Shown: in pieces, positions 6,219-14,329 of the stretch
How positions within the stretch are numbered: position 1 is the first letter of the stretch
Layout: each line of letters begins with the position of its first letter
Assembly (NCBI GenBank): GCA_964581505.1
Contig: CAZOOR010000061.1
Location: 1-16,205 of the forward strand
DNA length: 16,205 nt
Direction: 5' to 3'
Origin: CAZOOR01 sp964581505
GTDB lineage: Bacteria > Bacteroidota > Ignavibacteria > Kapaibacteriales > UBA2268
Notes under the pieces: generated by a model
What the model was told of the DNA's origin: nothing
Seen by the model: the letters and a program-made list of their open reading frames with translations, nothing else
Databases searched by the model: none
Made by a program: the position numbers and the translations under genes

Positions 6219-8519
6219 ATGAAAAAGTTACTGATATTGATATTATTTATTTCAGTACTGACATTCGGAAAAGTGTTTGCACAGTATGGCTTCGGGACGG
6301 AGTCACCATCTCCGTCCGCCGTACTTGATGCGAGTGCATCTGACAAAGGTATATTAATACCGCGGGTTACTCTTAGTTCGACTTCAAGTGCTAACCCCAT
6401 TTCAAGTCCGACCACATCTTTGCTCGTTTATAATACGGCAACAGCAGGCGATGTTACTCCGGGTTATTACTACTGGAATGGCACTAAATGGCTCAGAATG
6501 ATTAGTCAAGACGATAATGACGGACTTTGGATTGCGAACGGTAATGATATTTACAACGGAAATAGCGGTAATGTTGGTATTGGAACTAATTCACCCGGAA
6601 AAAAATTGGATATTATCGGAGAAGTGCGTGCCAATATAGGTTCAGGCAAAATTGAAATGGGAGACCTTGATACTTTCAATAAAGGTTCAAATGTATTGGT
6701 GCTTGATGCTGATAACGGCTATGGTGGTTTTTATGATAATGAAGAAAGAACGTGGATTTTACAGACAGACGGTGATTATACTTATGTTCCATATAGTCTT
6801 GGTGTAGGTTTTAATGCATCTACAGGTTTCCCATCCGGTTGGTCAGGTACACCGTTAGTTGTAAGTAATAGTACAAATACGGAGGACATTGTACGATTTT
6901 ATGACAATACTTCACTCGTATTCATTATAAATGATGGTGGTAATGTCGGTATAGGAACAGCATCACCAACTCAAAGATTACACGTTTCCGGTAATATGCG
7001 ACTGACAGGTGCTTTGTTTGATGTTAATAATCAAGCAGGAACAAGCGGACAAGTCCTAACCACCACAGGAACAGGTGTCGATTGGGTAGATGCTTCTACA
7101 CTTGATGACGGCGATTGGACTGTTTCCGGTAATGATATGTATAGTGCTGTAAGCGGTAATGTCGGTATTGGAACTAATTCACCACAAACTTTATTGCATA
7201 TCCAATCAACATCTGACGAACCTACATTATCTGTTATCGGTCCTGTTGATGCAGGTGGAATAATTAAATTAGGTGATACAGATGTCAATGATTTCTTGGT
7301 TCTAAGTGGTGCAAATGGTGGCTCGACTCATGATATTGGTATGTTCTCAAAAGATAATTTAACAATTGGAGTCGATGGTGCACATTCTATTAATTTTTAT
7401 ACTAATGGAAGTACTAATTCAAGAATGTTCATTAATAGTAGTGGTAATGTCGGTATAGGAACAACCTCGCCGACTCAAAGATTACACGTTTCCGGTAATA
7501 TGAGACTGACCGGTGCTTTGTATGACGGCAATAATGATGCAGGAACAAGCGGACAAGTCTTGACCACTACAGGAACAGGTGTCGATTGGGTAGATGCTTC
7601 TACACTTGATGATGGCGATTGGACTGTTTCCGGTAATGATATGTACAGTGCTGTAAGTGGTAATGTCGGTATTGGAACTTCTTCTCCATCTTATAAATTA
7701 GACGTTAACGGGAATCTTCATAGTGAACGATATATTATGGGTACAGGTCCCGATTTATCTCTTATTCCGGTAGTCGGCGGACAGTCTGTTGTTACTTCAT
7801 GGTGGGCGTTGCAATTAGTTGGTAATCGCCAAACAATCGTTAATTATACGCCTTCAAATGTGGGTAGCCGTGACGATGCAAGTGTTATTATTCCTAATCA
7901 GCAGTCGTCAAAAATTGGTCTTATTGTTCAAGGTGCAAGTAGTCAAACCGGGAATTTGACGGAATGGAGAAACAGTAGTGGGAGCGGACTCTCGGCTTTT
8001 GATAACAATGCAAATCTTGGTATAGGTACAATCTCACCATCGACCAAACTCCACGTAGTCGGTAGTATTCGTATGGTGGACGGCAATCAGGGTACTGGAA
8101 AAGTATTAAATAGTGATGCTAATGGTGTTGGTTCTTGGAAAAACCTCGTCAGTTCTAATACTCGTAACGGGATTACCACCGGTACTGATGGTGGTGTATA
8201 TATGGAGCGCTATGTAAAAGCAATGGGTAAGGTGAATTCTGCCGGTACTGCTCTAAGTATTAAAAATGCTTCTGTATCGCGTGATAGTCGAGGGAATTAT
8301 TCAATATCCTTTTCATCAAATATGCCTGATGCTAATTATATTATTATGCTTACTCTACTTGACCGTAATGGTGGTGGTAATGACGACCCGAGAATTACAT
8401 ATTGGAATCAAACAGTGTCAGGTTTTCAAGTAAGAATTCGTGATAATGACAATGGCGGCGGTAATGGTATTACTTATAATAGTGAATTTATGTTCCTTGT
8501 ACTTGATTTTAACGATTAA
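6219..8519 (+). CDS. Secreted GNVGIGT-repeat tail-fibre-like protein, 766 aa
   Basis: The ATG at 6219 is chosen over the in-frame ATG at 6171 because 6171 lies inside the previous gene, while 6219 has AAAGGA (6206-6211) upstream and begins a clean signal peptide, MKKLLILILFISVLTFGKVFA, followed by QYGFGTE. The mature N terminus carries the AVLDASASDKGILIPRVTL and YYYWNGTKWLRM module shared with the preceding gene. The body contains five or more GNVGIGTxSPxxxLxV elements. Two of these belong to a 237-bp near-identical repeat that also contains RLHVSGNMRLTGAL and GTGVDWVDASTLDDGDW. Near residue 617 the IRMVDGNQ, SDANGVGSWKN block of the first surface protein returns. The last ~110 residues (from VYMERYVKAMGKVNSAG to FMFLVLDFND) form a unique beta-rich end, possibly the ligand-binding tip. 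No membrane anchor or T9SS sorting domain is recognised. Probably the last gene of the three-gene operon. Confidence 0.85.
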   Translation: MKKLLILILFISVLTFGKVFAQYGFGTESPSPSAVLDASASDKGILIPRVTLSSTSSANPISSPTTSLLVYNTATAGDVTPGYYYWNGTKWLRMISQDDNDGLWIANGNDIYNGNSGNVGIGTNSPGKKLDIIGEVRANIGSGKIEMGDLDTFNKGSNVLVLDADNGYGGFYDNEERTWILQTDGDYTYVPYSLGVGFNASTGFPSGWSGTPLVVSNSTNTEDIVRFYDNTSLVFIINDGGNVGIGTASPTQRLHVSGNMRLTGALFDVNNQAGTSGQVLTTTGTGVDWVDASTLDDGDWTVSGNDMYSAVSGNVGIGTNSPQTLLHIQSTSDEPTLSVIGPVDAGGIIKLGDTDVNDFLVLSGANGGSTHDIGMFSKDNLTIGVDGAHSINFYTNGSTNSRMFINSSGNVGIGTTSPTQRLHVSGNMRLTGALYDGNNDAGTSGQVLTTTGTGVDWVDASTLDDGDWTVSGNDMYSAVSGNVGIGTSSPSYKLDVNGNLHSERYIMGTGPDLSLIPVVGGQSVVTSWWALQLVGNRQTIVNYTPSNVGSRDDASVIIPNQQSSKIGLIVQGASSQTGNLTEWRNSSGSGLSAFDNNANLGIGTISPSTKLHVVGSIRMVDGNQGTGKVLNSDANGVGSWKNLVSSNTRNGITTGTDGGVYMERYVKAMGKVNSAGTALSIKNASVSRDSRGNYSISFSSNMPDANYIIMLTLLDRNGGGNDDPRITYWNQTVSGFQVRIRDNDNGGGNGITYNSEFMFLVLDFND
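6939..7175 (+). repeat. Direct repeat, copy A (237 bp, period 504 bp)
   Basis: Aligns without gaps with 7443-7679, with about 18 differences by eye; many of these are silent or conservative. The 504-bp period is 168 codons, so the repeat unit is in frame. It encodes GNVGIGTASPTQRLHVSG through to SAVSGNVGIGT. Confidence 0.88.
7443..7679 (+). repeat. Direct repeat, copy B (237 bp, period 504 bp)
   Basis: Second copy of the 237-bp repeat. The intervening ~267 bp (7176-7442) and the sequence after this copy are not related to each other, so a conserved scaffold alternates with variable inserts. Recombination between the copies would remove or add one insert and leave the frame intact. Confidence 0.88.
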
Positions 8520-8552
8520 TTACTTAGTAATAATTAGGTAAAATTATTAATT

Positions 8553-8590
8553 AAAGACGGGCGGCAATTTGAAAGCCGCCCGTCTTTTTT
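8553..8590. terminator. Strong hairpin terminator between convergent genes
   Basis: A perfect 13-bp GC-rich stem (8553-8565 with 8575-8587) and a 9-nt loop are followed by six T on the + strand (8585-8590). It terminates the surface-protein operon. On the - strand the hairpin follows almost directly on the oxidoreductase stop codon (8589-8591), but the T run there is short (TTTAATTA), so its action in that direction is less certain. Confidence 0.92.
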
Positions 8591-10094
8591 ATTTCTGCAT
8601 AAAATTTAATCCGTTTTTCTTGCAAATTATTTGGGTGAGATTTCGCCCTGACATCAGCGCCGTAGGTAGCCCACCGCCGGGTTCTACCCATTGTCCGGCA
8701 AGATAGAAGTTCTTTAATCCTGTCAGTTCCCGCTCGAATGAATTAAAACCTGTCTGCTTATTCAGCACCCAGCCTTCGTAACTTCCTTTCCAATTACCTG
8801 TATATCGTATTACCGTTGCAGGTGTTGAAATGTCCAGCATTTCAATATCATTACGAAAATCACCTATATGCCTTTCTGCTTCGGTAATAAAGAAATCGGC
8901 AATTTCCTTTTTCTTTCTGCGATATTCTTTTATGTTTTTCAATCTTAAATCTGTCCAATATTTGTAATCACTAACTTCGATTAGTGTTGTTATTAGGGTT
9001 TTGCCCTCCGGCGTAAGTGTCGGGTCGAAGTCATGAATGCGGAAATTAATTGTATCAAGAATTTCGTTGTCGTTAATTCTAAATGTGTCTTTTGTTTGAA
9101 AAAGCATTTTACTATATTTTACGTCAAATTTCCGATTAATACCGAGTGATACTTGAATGTATGAATTAAATGTAGTAAAATTATTGAAGCGATTTCGCCA
9201 TTTGGAGCCGGTAAATTTATCATCAAGCATATTAATAAGTGTGTAATGTAGGTCTGCGGCTGATATTACTATATCTGCAAATATTTCTCTTCCGTCATCA
9301 AGTAAAATACCTTTTGCAATATGATTTTTCCCGTCTTGTTCCGTTAGTATTTTTGTAACCTTGGACTTATAGAAGATTTTACCACCTTCTGCCAAATAAT
9401 TTTTCTCAAGTAAGCGAGAGAAATTTAGTGAGCCACCAATCGGATATGCGGCATTAGTTTGATTGAACCAAGCGAAATTTATAATGACAAATATTAGGGA
9501 CATTTCGGGAACAAAGAGGTTTGCGAAAGCGAAGCGTATTAGAGGATTCCGGAAATTGCTTGCAAATTCTTCGAGTGATATTTTCATATATTTGCTCAGG
9601 TCGGGTAAATATCTAAGCATTTTGAAAAGTAATGAAATTTTTTCCGAAAACTTCATTATTTCAGGGGTGCTGTCTGCCGGTGGCTCGAAATTATTGAATT
9701 TGCGAATAAGTTTGCAAAATTGCTTAATATATTTTTCATCGTCGGGCGAGAGTTTCATTAGTTCTGTTTCGAGCTTATCTGGGTCTGTAAACATATTTAG
9801 CAAATTCCCTTCTGCATCAACGAATGTACCGTAGCTATCCGAATATACAAAATCAAGGGAATTAATGTCAATCAATTCGCCCCACATTTTATTCAGAGAG
9901 CTACCGTTTTTAGTGCCGATTAGCCAATGAATGCACCCGTCTATTGTGTATTTTTTCCTTTCCCAGCTGGTGCAAAGCCCACCCGGCAGGTCGTGCATTT
10001 CATATATTTCCGTATCAAAGCCAGACTTATGAAGATACGAAGCGGTACTAAGTCCTGCAATGCCTGCTCCTATAATCACTACTTTTTTTTTCAT
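8589..10094 (-). CDS. NAD(P)/FAD-dependent oxidoreductase, CrtI / phytoene-desaturase-like family
   Basis: A 501-residue protein, the usual length for this family. The N terminus MKKKVVIIGAGIAGLSTASY has the dinucleotide-binding GxGxxG (G9, G11, G14), and E32 in IYEMHD fits the ribose-binding acid. It is followed by DLPGGLCTSW and DGCIHWLIG, typical of the carotenoid desaturase / retinol saturase (13,14-reductase) group of flavoproteins. A mid-protein segment (YPIGGSLNFSRLLEKNYLAEGG, then ILLDDGREIFADIVISAAD) matches the substrate-entry/FAD part of that family. The C-terminal FYLAGQWVEPGGGLPTALMSGR (about 463-484) is the FAD-contacting motif. The substrate cannot be told from sequence: carotenoid, retinoid-like or another polyene lipid. 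No other carotenoid gene is nearby. No Shine-Dalgarno sequence is seen before the ATG. It stands alone on the - strand, convergent with the surface-protein operon and divergent from the protease operon. Confidence 0.9.
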   Translation of the reverse strand: MKKKVVIIGAGIAGLSTASYLHKSGFDTEIYEMHDLPGGLCTSWERKKYTIDGCIHWLIGTKNGSSLNKMWGELIDINSLDFVYSDSYGTFVDAEGNLLNMFTDPDKLETELMKLSPDDEKYIKQFCKLIRKFNNFEPPADSTPEIMKFSEKISLLFKMLRYLPDLSKYMKISLEEFASNFRNPLIRFAFANLFVPEMSLIFVIINFAWFNQTNAAYPIGGSLNFSRLLEKNYLAEGGKIFYKSKVTKILTEQDGKNHIAKGILLDDGREIFADIVISAADLHYTLINMLDDKFTGSKWRNRFNNFTTFNSYIQVSLGINRKFDVKYSKMLFQTKDTFRINDNEILDTINFRIHDFDPTLTPEGKTLITTLIEVSDYKYWTDLRLKNIKEYRRKKKEIADFFITEAERHIGDFRNDIEMLDISTPATVIRYTGNWKGSYEGWVLNKQTGFNSFERELTGLKNFYLAGQWVEPGGGLPTALMSGRNLTQIICKKNGLNFMQK

Positions 10095-10203
10095 AGTTTT
10101 TCAGATATTGTTGAATGGTGAATAAAATATAAAAAAAAATATACAGAATATCAAAGAATTTGCAATGAAAATCGTAATTTATATAGTTATATTAAGAGAT
10201 TTT
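10095..10203. promoter_or_regulatory. Divergent intergenic promoter region
   Basis: This 109-bp, very AT-rich spacer separates the - strand oxidoreductase from the + strand protease gene, so it should contain promoters for both. I do not see boxes clear enough to name. AAGAGA at 10194-10199 is the likely ribosome binding site of the + strand gene. Confidence 0.5.
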
Positions 10204-11811
10204 ATGAAAAGATTACTAATATTATTATCATTTGTTATTGCGTCATTAAATAGCAATGCAGAAGTACTAACAGCACGCGATAGTGCAATAATCTGGCAAA
10301 CAAAAAAGTTCAGAACTATATTGCTGACAGCTGTTAAAAATTATAAAGATACAGTTGATATAAAAAAAATAAGTGAGGCGGCTTTTTCGGCTATGCTCGA
10401 AAGTCTTGACCCATATTCCAATTATTTGAGGGAAGATGTATATCAACATTTTAAATCAAATTATTTTAAGACAGTCCGAACAACCGGTATTGAAATTATC
10501 TCAATTAAAGATACTTTGTTTGTTTTATATGTACGTCCCGATTCCCCTGCCGAAAAAGCCGGCATTGTTCCGGGTGATAAAATTATCTATCTCGCCGGAA
10601 AAAGTGCAATAGGTATGAATGTGAAGGAAGCGAATAAGGAATTAACTGTTAAGGATTCTATTGCAAAACCGATTAATATTGTTATTAAAAGATATGCTAC
10701 TCCCGGTCTTAACGAGCAGTTTTTAATGCCGGAAGAAATGCCGATTATTTCCGTTACATCTTATTTTATTCTTCCGGGTACGGATATTGGATATATTAAA
10801 TCGAAGCGTTTCTCTAAGACTGCGGATTCTGTTTTTCGGCTTGCTCTAAAATTATTGATGAAGCAAGGTGCAAAGAGTATTATTTTCGATATTCGCGGTC
10901 ATCAGGGCGGACAGGTCAAAGCGGCGGCTGATATTGTTGATGAATTTATCCCCGAGGGGAAAACAATAACATATATTGAGGGAAAGAATAATAAGTATTT
11001 TCAAAAATATATTTCCGAACCGGGAAATATTGGTGAGGATATTCCGCTTGTTGTGCTGATTGATAATCATACTATGTCTGCGGCGGAAATTTTTGCGGGA
11101 GCAATACAGGATTTGGATAGGGGAGTGCTGGTTGGTGATATTAGCTACGGAAAGGGAATGGCACAGAAATCTTGGTCATTCAAGGACGGTTCGGCTTTTC
11201 GTCTGACAATTGGCGATTATTATTCTCCGATAGGAAGAAATATCCAAAAACCTCATAAAACAAAAAAGATGGAATTAGACCCTGCGTTGAAGCTTTCTAT
11301 GGGTAATAAATCTTTTAAAAATATTGAAAAGGAAATAGCAAAATTTAACGGTCAAGCGAAAATCCCTACATTTACTACTCCCAAGGGACGTCTTGTTCTT
11401 GGCGGCGGCGGTATTTTCCCTGATTATTTTGCACTGCCGGATACTACTACTTTGCTTACTCGTGTTTTGAAGAAAAAAAGTATTTTAATTGAGGCGGCTT
11501 TTCAGTATCTTGATATTTACAGAGATGAAATTTTAAATAAATACGGCGACAATTATCGGAAGTTTATCAAAGAATTCTCTGTAAGCGATGAAATGCTGAA
11601 ACAAATGGAAATTGTTTCCCGTATGCGAAACATTTGGAATGAAAAAATGTTCCTGACTGATAAGGAGTATATAAGGAATTTTTATAAATCTTTGTTGGTT
11701 TATTTCCTATGGGGTGATGACGCTTTCTTTATGAATGAATCGGCAAATGATAAAGTATTGAAAGCAGGCATTAAGCATATTACCGATGCCGTTAAATTAT
11801 TTGAAAATTAA
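10204..11811 (+). CDS. S41-family (C-terminal processing) serine protease with PDZ domain
   Basis: The ATG at 10204 is preferred to the in-frame ATG at 10165: it follows AAGAGA and starts a proper signal peptide, MKRLLILLSFVIASLNSNA. The protein is then 535 aa. After an N-terminal helical part (MLESLDPYSNYL, typical of CtpA proteases) comes a PDZ domain, with VRPDSPAEKAGIVPGDKI and the IYLAGKSA strand. The protease core has DIGYIKSKRF, FDIRGHQGG and the catalytic serine in NHTMSAAEIFAGA (S292). The general-base lysine is in SYGKGMAQ (K317). Known relatives trim or degrade periplasmic and envelope proteins. DIRGHQGG replaces the more usual DLRGNPGG. A C-terminal helical extension of ~150 residues follows the core. 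It is the first gene of a probable operon; the next start is nine bases after its stop. Confidence 0.92.
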   Translation: MKRLLILLSFVIASLNSNAEVLTARDSAIIWQTKKFRTILLTAVKNYKDTVDIKKISEAAFSAMLESLDPYSNYLREDVYQHFKSNYFKTVRTTGIEIISIKDTLFVLYVRPDSPAEKAGIVPGDKIIYLAGKSAIGMNVKEANKELTVKDSIAKPINIVIKRYATPGLNEQFLMPEEMPIISVTSYFILPGTDIGYIKSKRFSKTADSVFRLALKLLMKQGAKSIIFDIRGHQGGQVKAAADIVDEFIPEGKTITYIEGKNNKYFQKYISEPGNIGEDIPLVVLIDNHTMSAAEIFAGAIQDLDRGVLVGDISYGKGMAQKSWSFKDGSAFRLTIGDYYSPIGRNIQKPHKTKKMELDPALKLSMGNKSFKNIEKEIAKFNGQAKIPTFTTPKGRLVLGGGGIFPDYFALPDTTTLLTRVLKKKSILIEAAFQYLDIYRDEILNKYGDNYRKFIKEFSVSDEMLKQMEIVSRMRNIWNEKMFLTDKEYIRNFYKSLLVYFLWGDDAFFMNESANDKVLKAGIKHITDAVKLFEN

Positions 11812-11820
11812 GAGATAGAT

Positions 11821-12636
11821 ATGAAATTTAATTTTAAAACCATATTGTTTTGGAGCGTTTCTTTAATATTGATGCTTTCCGCTTATATGTATCAGAAAAT
11901 TACAGGACCGACTTATCCGGTTAAAGGATATATTACAGTAAATAACAAAGAGTATAAATATAAATTACCGAGGACTTCGGACGAAGATGAATTCCAAAAA
12001 GTCGAACTTAATATTCCCGATAAATCCGTAACCGCTACATTTATTTGGCAAAAATATCTGAGTTACGATAGTTTGACTTACCAAAAAATGGAACGGCAGG
12101 GCGATAAATTAATTGCCAAGATTCCCCATCAACAGCCCGCCGGCAAAGTGCAGTATGATATTGTTCTGCAAACTAATGACGGTAATGAAATAAAATTGAC
12201 TGATGAACCTGTTATCTTGCGGTATAAAGGTAAAGTACCTAATTTAATTTTGTTGCCGCATATTTTATTTATGTTCTTTGCTTTCTGGCTGTCAGTAAGA
12301 ACAGGTATGGAGGCGGTGGCTAAGCGTGATAATTTATATAAATTAACGTTATGGACGACTGTACTTCTGGCTATTGGCGGTATTATATTAGGACCAATAG
12401 TACAGAAATATGCTTTTGATGCTTATTGGACGGGTTGGCCCTTCGGGCATGATTTGACTGATAATAAATTATTTGCCGCATTAGTTATGTGGGCTATAGC
12501 ATTATGGAAAATTTACAAGAACAGAAACGACAGAAAGTGGGCGATTATTGCCGCAGTTGTTACTTTGGCTGTTTTTATTGTTCCGCATAGCCTTTTTGGC
12601 TCGGAAATTGATTATACTAAAATTCATAAACCGTAA
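11821..12636 (+). CDS. Five-TM membrane protein of unknown function
   Basis: A 271-residue protein. One N-terminal membrane segment (about 7-24) is followed by a roughly 110-residue soluble, beta-rich domain (VKGYITVNNKEYKYKLP to VILRYKGKVP) that should lie outside the inner membrane. Four further segments follow (about 140-160, 174-196, 216-232, 239-258). A polar motif, YWTGWPFGHDLTDNK (202-216), sits in the loop between segments 3 and 4 and contains an H and several D/T; it looks conserved-site-like, possibly for metal or haem, but I cannot assign it. The ribosome binding site AAGAGA (11810-11815) overlaps the stop of the protease gene, suggesting translational coupling and a shared role at the envelope. 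I do not recognise a named family. Confidence 0.8.
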   Translation: MKFNFKTILFWSVSLILMLSAYMYQKITGPTYPVKGYITVNNKEYKYKLPRTSDEDEFQKVELNIPDKSVTATFIWQKYLSYDSLTYQKMERQGDKLIAKIPHQQPAGKVQYDIVLQTNDGNEIKLTDEPVILRYKGKVPNLILLPHILFMFFAFWLSVRTGMEAVAKRDNLYKLTLWTTVLLAIGGIILGPIVQKYAFDAYWTGWPFGHDLTDNKLFAALVMWAIALWKIYKNRNDRKWAIIAAVVTLAVFIVPHSLFGSEIDYTKIHKP

Positions 12637-12653
12637 TAAATAAAGATTAAATT

Positions 12654-13820
12654 ATGGAAAATAAAAACGGCACCATCTTAATTGTTGATGATTTGCCGGA
12701 AAATGTGATGGTTGTCGAGAAGACGCTCCAAAAGGAGGGATTCCGAACTGAAATCGCAACAACGGGCAAAGAAGCATTAGAGCGTATTAAGGCGATAAAG
12801 CCTGACCTCGTTTTGCTTGATGTCTTGATGCCCAAGGTGGACGGCTTTGAAGTTGCACGCAGGATAAAAGCCGATATTGCCAATAGCAATATCCCAATTA
12901 TATTTTTAACTGCTCTGAACGAACCGAAATATATTATACAGGGGTTTAAAGCCGGTGGTGTTGATTTTATTTCCAAGCCGTTCAATCTAACCGAACTCCT
13001 GGCGCGTGTGAAGACGCACGTTAATTTGAAAAGGACACAAGAGGCTAATGAGGCGTTTATCTATGAATTGCGTCAGACAAATGAAGAACTAAACAGCACA
13101 AAGACCAAACTAACCGAATTGAACGGTAATAAGGATAAATTTTTCTCAATCATTGCTCACGATTTGCGTAATCCTTTCCAGGGGTTTTATAAATTGACGG
13201 ATTATATTCACAATGAATTTGATAATCTTGCCAGAAGTGAACTAAAAGAAATGATTGACGATGTTTATCATTCGGCAGAGAAATTGAATAAATTGCTCGA
13301 AAATCTACTTGCTTGGTCCCGAATTCAGCTGGGCAAAATTTCTGTGCGTAAGGAATTTTATAATCTGCGTCAAATTATTGAAATGGATATTCATCTGTTT
13401 GACGACATAGCCAAGTCTAAAAATATTAAAATTATTAATGAAGTAGATGAGAATATTAATATTTATACCGATTTGCAAATGTTCAATACAGTCATCAGGA
13501 ATCTTATTTCCAATGCTGTAAAATTTACTGATGTATTCGGACAGGTGAGAATCTACAATGAAATTGACAAAGATGGTGTTTCGTTGTATTTCGAGGATAA
13601 CGGTATAGGTATGTCCCCCGATGAGCTGAAGCAAATTTTCTGTATTGCTAAGCAGTCGCTCAAAACAGGAACTCTCGGTGAAACCGGTACAGGCTTGGGT
13701 TTGATTTTATCTAAGGAACTATTAGAACGGCTTGAATGCTCTATTGACGTAAAAAGCGAATTGGAACACGGAACAACTTTTATTATCGATATTCCAAACA
13801 GTACTGATATTGACAATTAA
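12654..13820 (+). CDS. Soluble response regulator-histidine kinase fusion (REC-HisKA-HATPase)
   Basis: 388 residues with no membrane segment. Residues 6-122 are a receiver domain with acidic pair D12/D13, phospho-acceptor D56 in LVLLDVLMP, T86 and K108 (ISKPF). A coiled coil (about 125-158, NEAFIYELRQTNEELNSTKTKL when read across it) leads to the dimerisation domain with H169 in FFSIIAHDLRNPF. The ATPase domain shows the N box (N283, N287 in RNLISNAVKFTD), the G1 box DNGIGM (315-320) and the G2 box GTGLGL (345-350). All key catalytic residues are present. This receiver-first order is a known hybrid type whose kinase is probably tuned by phosphorylation of D56, with the signal arriving from another kinase. 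No separate output regulator is nearby. It lies 17 bases after the membrane-protein stop, with AAAGA (12642-12646) as ribosome binding site. Confidence 0.93.
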   Translation: MENKNGTILIVDDLPENVMVVEKTLQKEGFRTEIATTGKEALERIKAIKPDLVLLDVLMPKVDGFEVARRIKADIANSNIPIIFLTALNEPKYIIQGFKAGGVDFISKPFNLTELLARVKTHVNLKRTQEANEAFIYELRQTNEELNSTKTKLTELNGNKDKFFSIIAHDLRNPFQGFYKLTDYIHNEFDNLARSELKEMIDDVYHSAEKLNKLLENLLAWSRIQLGKISVRKEFYNLRQIIEMDIHLFDDIAKSKNIKIINEVDENINIYTDLQMFNTVIRNLISNAVKFTDVFGQVRIYNEIDKDGVSLYFEDNGIGMSPDELKQIFCIAKQSLKTGTLGETGTGLGLILSKELLERLECSIDVKSELEHGTTFIIDIPNSTDIDN

Positions 13821-13849
13821 TATTTTGTTAAACTTTTCAATTTATTATT

Positions 13850-14329
13850 ATGCCGGAATTTGCAATAGAAAGTAATGGAAGATTGGAAAAGACCGCCGTT
13901 TATATGAACGGTGAACAGATGAGAGGGATTAAAGAAATTTTCTTCAATCTGGACGAGAACGGTACTTTTGATGCCATTATTCAGTATGAGGGTTATGACG
14001 GTAAAATTCATACAAAAAGAATTTTTAAAGACCAATTGAATTCTCTTAAATTTTCGCCACCTGCTTTTACTGCGGAGGAATCAAAACATCTCAATTTGCT
14101 GCAGGTCGATAGTGATGGCGATATTGAGAATACTACTGTCGCATTCAATGGTGAGATGTTGGACGGCTTGGTCAGTATGTTTCTTCATCTACGTTCATCT
14201 ACGGCACCCGAGACCGGTATTTTAGATATTTTTTCAAATAATGAATATGATACCGAAGCGGCAATTTTTAAAACGGAATTCGTCTTTAGGGATTTAGATG
14301 ATACTTTGTCGAGGGAGCAGATATTCTAA
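13850..14329 (+). CDS. Hypothetical protein made of two copies of one module, 159 aa
   Basis: I do not recognise this family. No signal peptide or membrane segment is seen, so it is probably cytoplasmic. Two internal units align: residues about 5-60 (ESNGRLEKTAVYMNGEQMRG, IKEIFFNL, YDGKIHTKRIF) and about 84-147 (DSDGDIENTTVAFNGEMLDG, LVSMFLHL, EAAIFKTEFVF). The shared core reads xSxGxxExTxVxxNGExxxG, followed by hydrophobic strands and a final F-rich strand. This suggests a fused duplication of a small beta domain. The start at 13850 has no Shine-Dalgarno sequence, but the frame is clean and the gene is 29 bases from the kinase stop. Its stop overlaps the next start (TAATG). Confidence 0.7.
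   Translation: MPEFAIESNGRLEKTAVYMNGEQMRGIKEIFFNLDENGTFDAIIQYEGYDGKIHTKRIFKDQLNSLKFSPPAFTAEESKHLNLLQVDSDGDIENTTVAFNGEMLDGLVSMFLHLRSSTAPETGILDIFSNNEYDTEAAIFKTEFVFRDLDDTLSREQIF

Noticed and set aside
1..8519. Prophage or diversity-generating retroelement, suggested by the tail-fibre-like proteins
   Set aside because: There are no capsid, terminase, baseplate, integrase or reverse transcriptase genes, and no template/variable repeat pair with adenine-specific changes is visible.
9463..9834. A 123-residue + strand open frame opposite the oxidoreductase
   Set aside because: It is a shadow of a gene with strong family motifs, with no ribosome binding site or recognisable domain.
10165..10203. Upstream in-frame ATG for the S41 protease
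   Set aside because: The ATG at 10204 has AAGAGA just before it and opens a standard signal peptide; the upstream start would place extra residues before it.
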